A stretch of DNA of 64,000 bases from a virus. The notes beneath the pieces are model-generated. The model did no database searches. It saw only the letters and a list, made by a program, of their open reading frames with translations, and was not told where the DNA came from. Position 1 is the first letter of the stretch. Every line of letters starts with the position of its first letter. The position numbers were made by a program, and so were the translations under genes. Shown one piece after another: positions 7,443-15,154 of this stretch. The stretch lies in the IMG/VR virus record IMGVR_UViG_3300026484_000007, positions 208,603 to 272,602 of that record; one strand, 5' to 3'.

Positions 7443-7727
7443 ATGGCAACTGCTTTTCATAAAGATTACAATGCAGAATACGTAATCGGTGATGACGTTG
7501 TAAATTCTGAAGAAGTAAAAAATACTCAGCCAACTGTATTATCTAAAATTATAGATGGAAAACCAGCTGATGTTAATACCGAAACTAAAGATATGCTAAC
7601 CGAAGAAACTGTATGGTTTAGAAATGACAGAATCAGACAAACTCTTCAAGATCAATACACTGAAGTTTCTAGACAAACTTTTGAAATTGATCAATTTGAA
7701 ACTACTGATTTACCAGGAAATCCATAA
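7443..7727 (+). CDS. Hypothetical protein, 94 aa
   Basis: I do not recognise it. Good AAGGAG ribosome binding site and its own terminator (7781-7818), so it is a single-gene transcript in the middle of the non-coding region. It is acidic, soluble, without membrane segments or cysteines. The stretch WFRNDRIRQTLQDQYTEVSRQTFEIDQFET looks helical. Its isolated position with its own regulatory elements suggests strong or specially timed expression, perhaps an abundant virion or regulatory protein. Confidence 0.75.
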   Translation: MATAFHKDYNAEYVIGDDVVNSEEVKNTQPTVLSKIIDGKPADVNTETKDMLTEETVWFRNDRIRQTLQDQYTEVSRQTFEIDQFETTDLPGNP

Positions 7728-7780
7728 GCAAATATTGCGATGCATGGCGCTAATGGATAACTCGTATATATATCTCATAA

Positions 7781-7818
7781 AACTCCGGAGTTCTAAAATA
7801 GAGCTCTGGAGTTTTTTT
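7781..7818 (+). terminator. Terminator of the 94 aa gene, containing AGTTCTAAAA
   Basis: AACTCCGGAG and CTCTGGAGTT pair (one wobble) with an A/T-rich tip, followed by seven T and a GTCGTTAG box (7819-7826). The 5' arm and loop include the AGTTCTAAAA word that is conserved in the operon-boundary repeats. Confidence 0.85.
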
Positions 7819-7867
7819 GTCGTTAGAAAAAATTAGAAAAAATTAGAAAAAATAAAAAAATTTGCAA

Positions 7868-8000
7868 ATAAAATCTATGGGGAGCAATGCTCCCCATAGG
7901 GGGACTTTGTCCCCCTTGGAGGAGTGGGGAATTTTCATCTCCACTCCTCTCTTTCTGCTATTTATATATCTAATAAAACTAAAGTAGTTCTAAAAATAAT
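7868..8000 (+). ncRNA. GC-rich hairpin array, copy 3
   Basis: Same order as copy 1: the two short hairpins from 7876 are identical to copy 1, and the long stem is GAGGAGTGGGGA/TCTCCACTCCTC, where the arms differ from copy 1 by changes that keep pairing (one wobble). It is followed by TATATATCTAATAAAACTAAAGTAGTTCTAAAA, nearly the same as after copies 1 and 2. The stretch 7728-8042 holds nothing else apart from the terminator at 7781. Confidence 0.5.
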
Positions 8001-8002
8001 TA

Positions 8003-8042
8003 AAAATTAATGCGAAAAAAAGAGACAGAAGCGTCAGTAGGC
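8003..8042 (-). terminator. Putative terminator of the minus-strand gene
   Basis: Read on the minus strand, AGGCTTAAGCCT (palindrome) and a GACGCTTCTGTC hairpin follow the stop codon, ending in a run of seven T. Weak but correctly placed. Confidence 0.4.
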
Positions 8043-8663
8043 TTAAGCCTCCGATTGATGCTTTTTAAGCAATTTATCGAAGGCTTTCAGATACCTACTA
8101 ATCTTGACAATATACACAATTGTCGCCCCTGAAATTATCCCGAATAGGAGTATAACTCCATTGTCGGGCAACTTCAGGTATGAATAGCCCATTAATAATA
8201 GGGCCACAACCAATTGCACTCTCGAGCGCGCTTTATTCACGTCACTCGAAAACGTCTCCGCCTCTTCTGAATTCAGCAAGACGTTCGTCAAAACTGAATT
8301 CATGTTCGCCTGAACGGCGAACAACAATACATACAGCGGAAAGATCAATACGACGATCTTTGCCGCTAATACTCTATCTATCTCCGGATGGAGATAGAAT
8401 AGGTACACTAGAATGCAGAAATACGCTACATCTAGTGTGCTTAATAACACGAAGCTCGCAAAGTAGCTAATTTTGTGTGTTAGCCACTTATTGAACTCCA
8501 TCATTGTAGCGCTCATTAGACTAATGAACGCGATAAACCCAACCGAGAACTCACCATAAAGGTGAGACTCAAATGGTTGAATTATTTGGAAAGCTAAGCT
8601 TCCCAGAATAACTATCTTTATTCTTAATGTTAAGAATAAAGACTTCAATACTTCCATCTTCAT
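8043..8663 (-). CDS. Polytopic membrane protein, 206 aa, likely acquired gene
   Basis: The only minus-strand gene of the window. About five hydrophobic segments are visible (for example KIVILGSLAFQII, VGFIAFISLM, FASFVLLSTLDVAYFCILVY, AKIVVLIFPLYVLLFAV, VVALLLMGYSYL, VILLFGIISGATIVYIV), and it ends in a basic helix. Codon use is much richer in G and C than the neighbours, and it has its own AAAGGAGAAAAG ribosome binding site. Such an isolated, reversed, compositionally different gene is typical of a moron. A role in superinfection exclusion or host membrane modification would fit but is not shown. No family recognised. Confidence 0.8.
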   Translation of the reverse strand: MKMEVLKSLFLTLRIKIVILGSLAFQIIQPFESHLYGEFSVGFIAFISLMSATMMEFNKWLTHKISYFASFVLLSTLDVAYFCILVYLFYLHPEIDRVLAAKIVVLIFPLYVLLFAVQANMNSVLTNVLLNSEEAETFSSDVNKARSRVQLVVALLLMGYSYLKLPDNGVILLFGIISGATIVYIVKISRYLKAFDKLLKKHQSEA

Positions 8664-8689
8664 CTTTTCTCCTTTGATTTTTTTGCTAT

Positions 8690-8824
8690 TTTAGATATCT
8701 CATAAGCCTTTACCAGTTCTAAAAAAAACTTCGATTTTCTTAACAAAGATTTTCTTAACAAACGAAGAAAATTCATAAGAATAAAATACAAATAAATACA
8801 AAAATATTTAATTAAGGAGTATTA
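8690..8824. promoter_or_regulatory. Divergent intergenic region with AGTTCTAAAA motif
   Basis: Lies between the divergently oriented membrane protein gene and the first RNA polymerase gene. It holds TAGATATCTCATAAGCC...CAGTTCTAAAA, the same word order as in the other operon-boundary elements, followed by a tandem GATTTTCTTAACAAA duplicated once. Probably carries the promoter for the RNA polymerase operon. The exact promoter is not identified. Confidence 0.4.
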
Positions 8825-10273
8825 ATGGGTTTTGATTTACTCGATATAAATAAATTTATTAAAGAAAAGGATGCTAAAGAAGTAACATCCGAAAAAACAT
8901 TTTTATTTACAAAAGGCGATTTTATTCCAGATCCAAATGGTTTATATAGTCCACAGATCTTCGAAGGAACTGGTATTAAAGGACAACGGGATAAATACGG
9001 ATACATATCTTTAAAAAATACAATTATGCATCCATTAATTTATAAGAATCTAAAAAAGATTGCTACAATTTTTTATTATGTAGCAACTTCTGAAAAACAC
9101 GTTGAAATTATTGATGGTGAACTTATAGAAACACCACCAGAAAACGGTGGTAAAACTGGATTAGACTTTCTAATAAATAATTGGAAAAAAATTAATTTAG
9201 ATAAATACAAGAAAGAAACGAATGAATTCTTTATTGAGTTTCTAAAGAAAGTTCAAGAAAAATTAATTTTTATTAATAAACTTCCAGTTATTCCAGTACT
9301 TTATCGACCTTATACTTTTGAACACGGACGAGTAATTGAAGATGAAATTACTGAAAAGTATAAAAAAATTTTATTAGAATACAAAAAAACTATGGGAGGT
9401 CTTTCCGGTCAGCCTTTGAATTCGTTGAATTCTAAAAATTTAACTGCGTCTGAAGATGCAGTTAGTTTAACTGGAAGAAGATCTACTATATCTAACATTG
9501 ATAACCCATTAGGTATTTCTGATGATAATGGATTAGAATTATTAAATTCATTTATTCAGAATAATGTAAATTCTTCAGAAAAAGTTCAAAAATACGTTCA
9601 GGATCTATATGATTATTTTATTTCTAAATTAGAGAAAAAAGAAGGTTTCTTTAGAAGTAATTTAGTAGGTAAAAGATTAGATAATGTATCAAGATTAGTT
9701 GCTAATGCTCGTCCAGATATACCAGTAGATTGCGTAGGTATTCCTTGGCATGTATTAATTAATATTTTTGATTATTACGTATTAGCTGAGTTAGAGCATA
9801 ATAAAGATGTCGCTGAAAAACTTGGTCTTGCTGACATTAGTACAGTAGACTTTGGAAAACACATCTATTATATCTATAAAAACTGTGATATTTATTGCAA
9901 GTCGTTTCCTGAAAGACAACAGATATGGATAGAATTACTTACAGAAATCTTTGATAAACATGATTATCTTAGAGTAGTATTTAAACGGGATCCAGGTTGG
10001 TCAGCGAATTCATTCTGGTCAGTAAAACCATTAATCTTAAAAGGATGTTCGTATTACATTGTTGTAAATTCATTTTATTACAAACCACTTGGTGGAGATA
10101 GTTTTAATACTAATATTCTAATTAAAGAATCTACTCAAAAATCTATTACTAAAGATTTAATTTTATCAAAGGATCCAAAAAAGATCCAAAAAAGATATAC
10201 GTTAGAATTTCCAGTAGCTAATGAAGCAAAAACATTAAAAAATTATTACGAAAAAAATAAAAAGGAGAAATAA
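8825..10273 (+). CDS. RNA polymerase beta' subunit, N-terminal portion
   Basis: First of three ORFs that together make a phage multi-subunit RNA polymerase beta' chain (the arrangement known from phiKZ-like jumbo phages). Recognisable: GDFIPDPNGLYSPQIFEG (early beta' region), IMHPLIYKN, the clamp segment EGFFRSNLVGKRLDNVSR (canonical GRFRQNLLGKRVDYSGR) and RDPGWSANSFWSVKPLIL (canonical NRAPTLHRLGIQAFEPVL). At the place where bacterial enzymes have the metal-binding NADFDGD the sequence reads YKPLGGDSFN, so only the last aspartate is kept. Good AAGGAG ribosome binding site. It overlaps the next ORF by one base. Confidence 0.88.
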   Translation: MGFDLLDINKFIKEKDAKEVTSEKTFLFTKGDFIPDPNGLYSPQIFEGTGIKGQRDKYGYISLKNTIMHPLIYKNLKKIATIFYYVATSEKHVEIIDGELIETPPENGGKTGLDFLINNWKKINLDKYKKETNEFFIEFLKKVQEKLIFINKLPVIPVLYRPYTFEHGRVIEDEITEKYKKILLEYKKTMGGLSGQPLNSLNSKNLTASEDAVSLTGRRSTISNIDNPLGISDDNGLELLNSFIQNNVNSSEKVQKYVQDLYDYFISKLEKKEGFFRSNLVGKRLDNVSRLVANARPDIPVDCVGIPWHVLINIFDYYVLAELEHNKDVAEKLGLADISTVDFGKHIYYIYKNCDIYCKSFPERQQIWIELLTEIFDKHDYLRVVFKRDPGWSANSFWSVKPLILKGCSYYIVVNSFYYKPLGGDSFNTNILIKESTQKSITKDLILSKDPKKIQKRYTLEFPVANEAKTLKNYYEKNKKEK

Positions 10274-10974
10274 TGGCTAGAGCACCTAAAACAACAAGAC
10301 GAAAAAGAAAAAATCAAGAAGAATTACAAACAGCACAAAATACTCAAGATGTACAAACAACGTTAAACGAAGAAGGATCTTTAAAAGATCCAAACAAGTT
10401 AACTGATTTAACGGAACCGACAGATTTAAAAGATCAATCTAATTTAACTGATTTAACTGAGCCAACAGTTGAAATCGATAATGAATCTAAAAATGAATCT
10501 TTAAAAGATCTAACTGAGCCTACTATATCTACTGGCGAAACAACTGAGCCAACAGTTGAAAATGTATCTCAAGAAGATCCAACTGCAGAAGAGCTTAAAG
10601 AAACTTCAGAAAAAGAAATTTTAGAAGAAGCTAAAGAAGAAGCTAAAGAAGATACCAAATCTGCAAAAAAACGTAATACTAAAAAGCGATCTAAAAAAGA
10701 TTCTGAGGTTGAAGTCGCTCAATCCAATCAATCTAATCAGATCAATCAAGAATCTAAAAAAGATCGAAAAAAGATCTCTTTTTTAGATAAAGTAAAAATG
10801 GCTGCAAGAAATGAATTATCGGAAACCGAAAAATTAAAACAAGAATTAATTAAAAAATCAGTTTCTGATGTTTTAACTCAAGAATATCAAAATACCGTTT
10901 ATGTATCTAAAGCAGATCAAAATAAAATAAAAGATAAACATGTTACTTATAATATGTCAGATCTTGGATTTTAA
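10273..10974 (+). CDS. Acidic low-complexity protein with TEPT repeats
   Basis: 233 residues, start overlapping the previous stop (TAATG). The N-terminus is basic (TTRRKRK), the middle is acidic and built of imperfect repeats (LTEPT, SLKDP, KDL) that are partly encoded by GATC palindromes (e.g. 10375-10391). A second basic patch (KKRNTKKRSKK) and a C-terminal helical part without repeats follow. No family recognised. The charge pattern could suit a nucleic-acid-binding, scaffold or packaged internal protein. Inserted between parts of the RNA polymerase. Confidence 0.75.
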   Translation: MARAPKTTRRKRKNQEELQTAQNTQDVQTTLNEEGSLKDPNKLTDLTEPTDLKDQSNLTDLTEPTVEIDNESKNESLKDLTEPTISTGETTEPTVENVSQEDPTAEELKETSEKEILEEAKEEAKEDTKSAKKRNTKKRSKKDSEVEVAQSNQSNQINQESKKDRKKISFLDKVKMAARNELSETEKLKQELIKKSVSDVLTQEYQNTVYVSKADQNKIKDKHVTYNMSDLGF

Positions 10975-10992
10975 TATTAAAAAGGAGAATGT

Positions 10993-11724
10993 ATGTATTT
11001 AGCGTTAATGATCGAAGAATCATTTAATGAATTTCTTCAAAAAAATAATCTTCCTCAAACTACTTTAGAAGAAACCCACTATTTAAAAACCGGAAAAAAT
11101 CCTGGTTCTTTTAATTTAATTGAAGAAGGAGCTTTAGCTCGAGGAGCTGGGCTTGGGGCTCTTGTAGGTACTGCTGCGGTAGGAACTGCTCTTGGTATGG
11201 ATCATAGTCACATGCATGACATGCGCGACGCTTACGATTTCGCTCATAATGATGAAACTGGATTAGAAAATTCAAAAATAAATCAAGGGATTAAAGATGC
11301 TTTAAAATCAGATAATGAAACTGAATTTAAAGACAATAATGGAGAAGCTCCAAAAGATAAACCAGATTTAATTGATTCTGCGGAAGAAAGAAAGAAAATC
11401 GATGAATTCGTGAAAAACTGGAATGCGGAACATAAAGACCATCCATTGTCGACTAACGACATTATTAGTAAATACAATATGACTCAAAATAAAGAATTTA
11501 CTCAACTTCAAAGCAGAATCGATAATGCAGATTTAAATAAATCTAAAGCATTCCAATCTAATTGGGATAGTCTAAAACAAGGCGTTGGTAATCTTTGGAG
11601 TGGTTCTAAAGAAGGGCTTAACGATAAAGCGCTTGGAGCATTAAAAGTTGGTGGAGCAGCAATTGGTGGTGGAGCAGCAATTGGTGCAACATTAGGTGGA
11701 ATTCTTGGAAATAATAGAAGATAA
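10993..11724 (+). CDS. Glycine-zipper protein, 243 aa
   Basis: An N-terminal helical ~45 residues ends in FNLIEEG and is followed by a glycine/alanine-rich hydrophobic stretch (GAGLGALVGTAAVGTALG). A hydrophilic helical middle follows, then a second glycine zipper at the C-terminus (GGAAIGGGAAIGATLGGILG). This two-zipper architecture is shared with several other genes here (15151, 15891, 26145, 27034, 27895). Glycine zippers often insert into membranes, so an ejected internal virion protein is one possibility. The LIEE-G junction resembles a prohead-protease site. Function not known. Confidence 0.75.
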   Translation: MYLALMIEESFNEFLQKNNLPQTTLEETHYLKTGKNPGSFNLIEEGALARGAGLGALVGTAAVGTALGMDHSHMHDMRDAYDFAHNDETGLENSKINQGIKDALKSDNETEFKDNNGEAPKDKPDLIDSAEERKKIDEFVKNWNAEHKDHPLSTNDIISKYNMTQNKEFTQLQSRIDNADLNKSKAFQSNWDSLKQGVGNLWSGSKEGLNDKALGALKVGGAAIGGGAAIGATLGGILGNNRR

Positions 11725-11773
11725 TAGAAGATAATATAAAATAAAAATAAAAATTTTATAAAAGGAAGCGAAT

Positions 11774-13126
11774 ATGGCTTATGTTTTTAAAAAAGACAAA
11801 AACGGTAAATTAAAATTGATTAAACCATCAACCTCGGCTACCTCAACGACCGACAAAAGTGATCTTTTAAAGATCACTAATTCTCATAATTCTCATACTT
11901 CACTCAAAAGAACAATTGAGGAAAATTCATCTGCTATTTTAGAAGTTCCTATAGAAAAAGAAACCGAAAAATTTATCGAGACTCGAGACTGGGTAATTCC
12001 AAAAAAATTCATGATGCCAGATTGGGTAGAAAAAAATTTAAAAGACTTTAAAGATCAAGCAAGAGAAATTATCTCAAACGCAGACGAATCTTCTATAGAT
12101 TCAATTAATCCTAAAATTAAAAAATTAATTGAAGAATTAATTCTTGATAATAAAGTTAAACCTAAGTATCCTTTAAATAAAAAGACTCTTGGAAAATTAT
12201 CGAATGAAATGTGGAAAGTCTTCGGTGAAGATGAATTCATGTATCGATATTGGATACTACAAGAAGCTGGATTTTTTCTAAGTACTTTTAAACCATCTGG
12301 ATTTGAACCTGAGGCTCTACAATTACCTGAAAAATTCGTTAAAAGAAAAGACGCATTATTAAAAGAATTTGAAAAACGAGTTAAAGAACACGGTAAAGAT
12401 AAAGCGGTAGCTTGGATTGATAAAGAATTTAATAATTTAACCAACGAGGTAATCGATTACTGGGAAGAAAAAGGTATTAACGTTGTAGATATGATTAGAT
12501 CAGGAGCAAGAGGTGGTCCAGCGGATATTAGAAAAATGCTTGTTGCTGTTGGGTTAAGTATTGATAGTTCAGGAAAACCAAACGACGTTATTATGACGTC
12601 ACAAATCGAAGGTTTATCTCAAACTCAATTCTTTCATTATTCTTCACAAGCAATTATGGCATTATATGCAAAATCTTCAGAAACTGCTGTTCCAGGTTAT
12701 CTTGCAAGAAAATTAAGTACAGTTGCGGACGCGGTAAATCTTTCAGAAGTTGAAGATTGTAAAACGAAGAGATTTTTGGAAGTAACAGTTCTTGATTCAG
12801 ATGTTCTTAATGCGTTAGATGGTAGAGTATTGCATACAGGTAAAGTTATTGATTCTGAAAAAGATACTAATTTAATTGGTAAAAAAATTAAAATTAGATC
12901 GCCTTTATATTGTAAGGCAACTGATGGTATATGCGCTACATGTTATAATAAAAAAATTATTCAGAAAATGAATTGGCAGCCTGGAGAAAAAATTGGGTTG
13001 CATGCAGCTACAACTCTTGGAGATCAAGCATTAGTAAACTTAACACTTAAAAAATCTCATGTTGGTCTTTCATTAAATATGGAAACCGTAGATTTAGAAA
13101 AAGATATTTTTCAATTCGCAGAGTGA
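11774..13126 (+). CDS. RNA polymerase beta' subunit, central portion
   Basis: Second beta' ORF. MIRSGARGGPADIRKMLVAVGL matches the conserved beta' segment before the trigger loop (canonical SGARGS..QIRQL..MRGL). It is followed by YSSQAIMALYAKSSETAVPGYLARKL (canonical trigger-loop region ending in SGYLTRRL) and a zinc-type motif CKATDGICATC. The end, GLHAATTLGDQALVNLTLKKSHVG, corresponds to [24 protein letters not shown]. It therefore continues roughly where the ORF at 8825 ends, after two unrelated genes. The stop TGA lies inside the terminator hairpin at 13120. Confidence 0.92.
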   Translation: MAYVFKKDKNGKLKLIKPSTSATSTTDKSDLLKITNSHNSHTSLKRTIEENSSAILEVPIEKETEKFIETRDWVIPKKFMMPDWVEKNLKDFKDQAREIISNADESSIDSINPKIKKLIEELILDNKVKPKYPLNKKTLGKLSNEMWKVFGEDEFMYRYWILQEAGFFLSTFKPSGFEPEALQLPEKFVKRKDALLKEFEKRVKEHGKDKAVAWIDKEFNNLTNEVIDYWEEKGINVVDMIRSGARGGPADIRKMLVAVGLSIDSSGKPNDVIMTSQIEGLSQTQFFHYSSQAIMALYAKSSETAVPGYLARKLSTVADAVNLSEVEDCKTKRFLEVTVLDSDVLNALDGRVLHTGKVIDSEKDTNLIGKKIKIRSPLYCKATDGICATCYNKKIIQKMNWQPGEKIGLHAATTLGDQALVNLTLKKSHVGLSLNMETVDLEKDIFQFAE

Positions 13127-13157
13127 TCTTTTTTAGATCACTCTCTAGCTTTTTTTG
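13120..13157 (+). terminator. GTGATC hairpin terminator
   Basis: AGAGTGATCT/AGATCACTCT around TTTTT, followed by seven T and a GTCATTAG box (13157-13164). The stop codon of the beta' central ORF is part of the 5' arm. Confidence 0.85.
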
Positions 13158-13174
13158 TCATTAGATAATTTTTC

Positions 13175-13318
13175 CTGAAAACTCGTGATCTTAAAACGTT
13201 GAGCTTCATTAGATATCTAAAGATATATACGAGTTCTAAAATTTATAAAACCGTTTTAGAACTCGTATATATCCTTAGCATCGAAAAAAGATGCTACTTG
13301 AAAAATCAAAGTTTTTCT
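13175..13318 (+). repeat. Operon-boundary repeat, copy A
   Basis: Order: ACTCGTGATCTTAAAACGTTGAGCTTC, then GATATCTAAAGATATATACGAGTTCTAAAA, a loop, TTTTAGAACTCGTATATATCC and a tail with GATGCTAC. The arms (13222-13241 and 13254-13273) form a ~20 bp hairpin. Seven copies occur in this window, all at operon boundaries. Candidate promoter or processed leader RNA for the gene at 13373. Confidence 0.8.
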
Positions 13319-13372
13319 TTTTCATTTTTTAAAAAATTGAATTTTTTAAACGAAGCCAAAAAAGGATTTTTT

Positions 13373-14464
13373 ATGAGCGCGGCAAGCACAACGAGAGTGA
13401 TAAATTTAAACAGATCAATCTTTTATCTTAATCAATCTTGTGTAAAAGAAATTCATGAATCTTCAATGTTAATTGAAGAAATTTCAAGTAAAGAAATAAT
13501 TTCAAAAATAAGATCATTTATGCCTAATTTAGATAATAAAATTGCTAAGCAATTTAATAATATATATAGAATTTTATCTAATGCGTTAGCATCTAAAAAA
13601 GATCTTGAAAGAATAAAAAAGATCAATGATGAGCAAATGAAAGCCATCGAAAAATATTTAAAAAAGAATGGTATAAATACTAAAAAATTAAAAGATAGAC
13701 TTAAAGAGAAAAAACAATTAACTCCAACCGATTTAGATTTAATCATCGAGATGGGATTAATTGAATTAAAACACACAACTGCGAAAGATTTTATTGAAGT
13801 CGTAGCTTTCGTTTTAGTAGCTTTTATTTTAAATACTTTTATTATTTATTCTATACTTGATCTTATATTTTTCATCAATCCATTGGCTAATTATAGTCAA
13901 GCTATGATGGTAGCTGTTTCAATTGGAGCAGTACTTTCAGCACCATTCGTTGAAGAAGCTGGTAAACGAGTAAGTATTGAAAGAAAAAAAGGTTTACTGT
14001 ATATTATAGGTTTTAATATTGCTGAATATACTTCTTATGTTTCTGCAGCTGCAGGAGCAGGTCTTGGATACATGATAATTATGATGATTGTTCGATTGTT
14101 ACCGGTTGCAATGCATTTCTCAAATTATAGTATTCATCAAAAAGGTGATATTGATCAAAAAATAGCAGATAAGTATAAAATTTCTACTGAAAGAGATTTC
14201 AGACAAGACGCTCAACGAATAGCAATGACAATACATAGATTTTGGAATATTGGATTAATATTTTTAGCTCCACTTGCAGGTTGGGCAAATTCTTATTTTA
14301 GCAATAAATTTCCTGTGAAAAAAATTGAAGAAAAAATTGAACCAAGATCATATTTAAACGAAATTCAAAAATTCTTTAAAGAAAAATCTAAAACTTTAAA
14401 ATACATTAATGCTAAAAAAGTAATCGAAAAAAATATCAAAAAAAATATCAAAAAGGATAAATAA
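13373..14464 (+). CDS. PrsW-like intramembrane protease
   Basis: I take the ATG at 13373 (AAAGGA seven bases upstream); an in-frame extension to 13199 runs through the boundary repeat. The first ~130 residues are soluble and helical, followed by a membrane domain. Three motifs match the PrsW/CPBP-type glutamic intramembrane peptidases: E194-E195-A-G-K-R199, FNIAE218Y and R-LLPVAMH248F in successive hydrophobic segments. A further membrane segment (IGLIFLAPLAGWANSYF) and a basic tail follow. PrsW proteases cut membrane-bound partners such as anti-sigma factors. In a phage the target is unknown, but it might act on host regulators or glycine-zipper membrane proteins encoded next door. Confidence 0.6.
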   Translation: MSAASTTRVINLNRSIFYLNQSCVKEIHESSMLIEEISSKEIISKIRSFMPNLDNKIAKQFNNIYRILSNALASKKDLERIKKINDEQMKAIEKYLKKNGINTKKLKDRLKEKKQLTPTDLDLIIEMGLIELKHTTAKDFIEVVAFVLVAFILNTFIIYSILDLIFFINPLANYSQAMMVAVSIGAVLSAPFVEEAGKRVSIERKKGLLYIIGFNIAEYTSYVSAAAGAGLGYMIIMMIVRLLPVAMHFSNYSIHQKGDIDQKIADKYKISTERDFRQDAQRIAMTIHRFWNIGLIFLAPLAGWANSYFSNKFPVKKIEEKIEPRSYLNEIQKFFKEKSKTLKYINAKKVIEKNIKKNIKKDK

Positions 14465-14736
14465 TGGCTTTAAAAACTTCATATATTGAATTAAATAAAG
14501 ATTATCAAATAATTTTAGATAACTCTGGGCAAAATTCCTCAGCAGATAATTTTATTCAAGTTAATCATGGAACAGCAGAATTGTTCTTTGATACCGATAC
14601 TCCAAGTTCATCTTCGATTGGATTAAGATGGTCCGCTGGAGCTCGAATTTTATTCGTGCCTCAAGGATCAAAATTATATGGAAGACTTTGGAAAAATTCC
14701 GATAGCTGTAGCGTAATCGTGAACAAAGACTCTTAA
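14464..14736 (+). CDS. Small beta-rich protein, probably virion decoration
   Basis: 90 residues starting in a TAATG overlap. Sequence is rich in S, N and beta-branched residues (IGLRWSAGARILFVP, GSKLYGRLW), with no membrane segment or repeats. It looks like a compact beta-sandwich such as those decorating phage heads or fibres (canonical 'tolerates trimming at edges' type small proteins). The assignment is by general appearance only. Confidence 0.65.
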   Translation: MALKTSYIELNKDYQIILDNSGQNSSADNFIQVNHGTAELFFDTDTPSSSSIGLRWSAGARILFVPQGSKLYGRLWKNSDSCSVIVNKDS

Positions 14737-14746
14737 AGGATAAAAT

Positions 14747-15154
14747 ATGGCTAATAAAAATTATACAGTTGGCCTTGATAAAAAATATTTAGATCTAGTT
14801 GACGCAGATCTAACTCCAGAAAATCAAAGATTTTTAAATGATTACGTTGCTAAAAAATTAAGAATGATAGATAACACTATCATCGCAAATCATCTTAAAA
14901 AAATGGATCAAGAAGCTTCTCATTATAAAAATCTTGATAACTTTGAAAAACAAGAGATAATTAATTCCGAAAGATGGAAAAATCCATTGATCGGTGCAAC
15001 TATTGGAGGAGCTCTTGGTTTTGGACTTACTGATGTAATCAGTGGAAATCCTACGACCGATGGAATATTTGGCGCTCTTGGGTTAGGAGTTGGAGCTTAT
15101 CAAGGTAAGAAATATACTGATTTTAAATTAAAAAGGCAAGGATTGATAAAATGA
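14747..15154 (+). CDS. Glycine-zipper protein, 135 aa
   Basis: Helical N-terminal ~80 residues, then a glycine-zipper segment (IGATIGGALGFGLTDVI) and a second one (GIFGALGLGVGAYQG). Ends in an ATGA overlap with the next gene of the same type, so it is co-translated with it. No catalytic motif. Member of the glycine-zipper group in this operon; the EF-hand seen in the next two genes is absent here. Confidence 0.7.
   Translation: MANKNYTVGLDKKYLDLVDADLTPENQRFLNDYVAKKLRMIDNTIIANHLKKMDQEASHYKNLDNFEKQEIINSERWKNPLIGATIGGALGFGLTDVISGNPTTDGIFGALGLGVGAYQGKKYTDFKLKRQGLIK

Noticed and set aside
8180-8470. A + strand gene opposite the minus-strand membrane protein
   Set aside because: No ribosome binding site; the minus-strand frame is longer, has membrane segments and a clear AAAGGAG.
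13199-13372. N-terminal extension of the PrsW-like protein
   Set aside because: The extension runs through the boundary repeat and has no ribosome binding site, whereas ATG 13373 has one.
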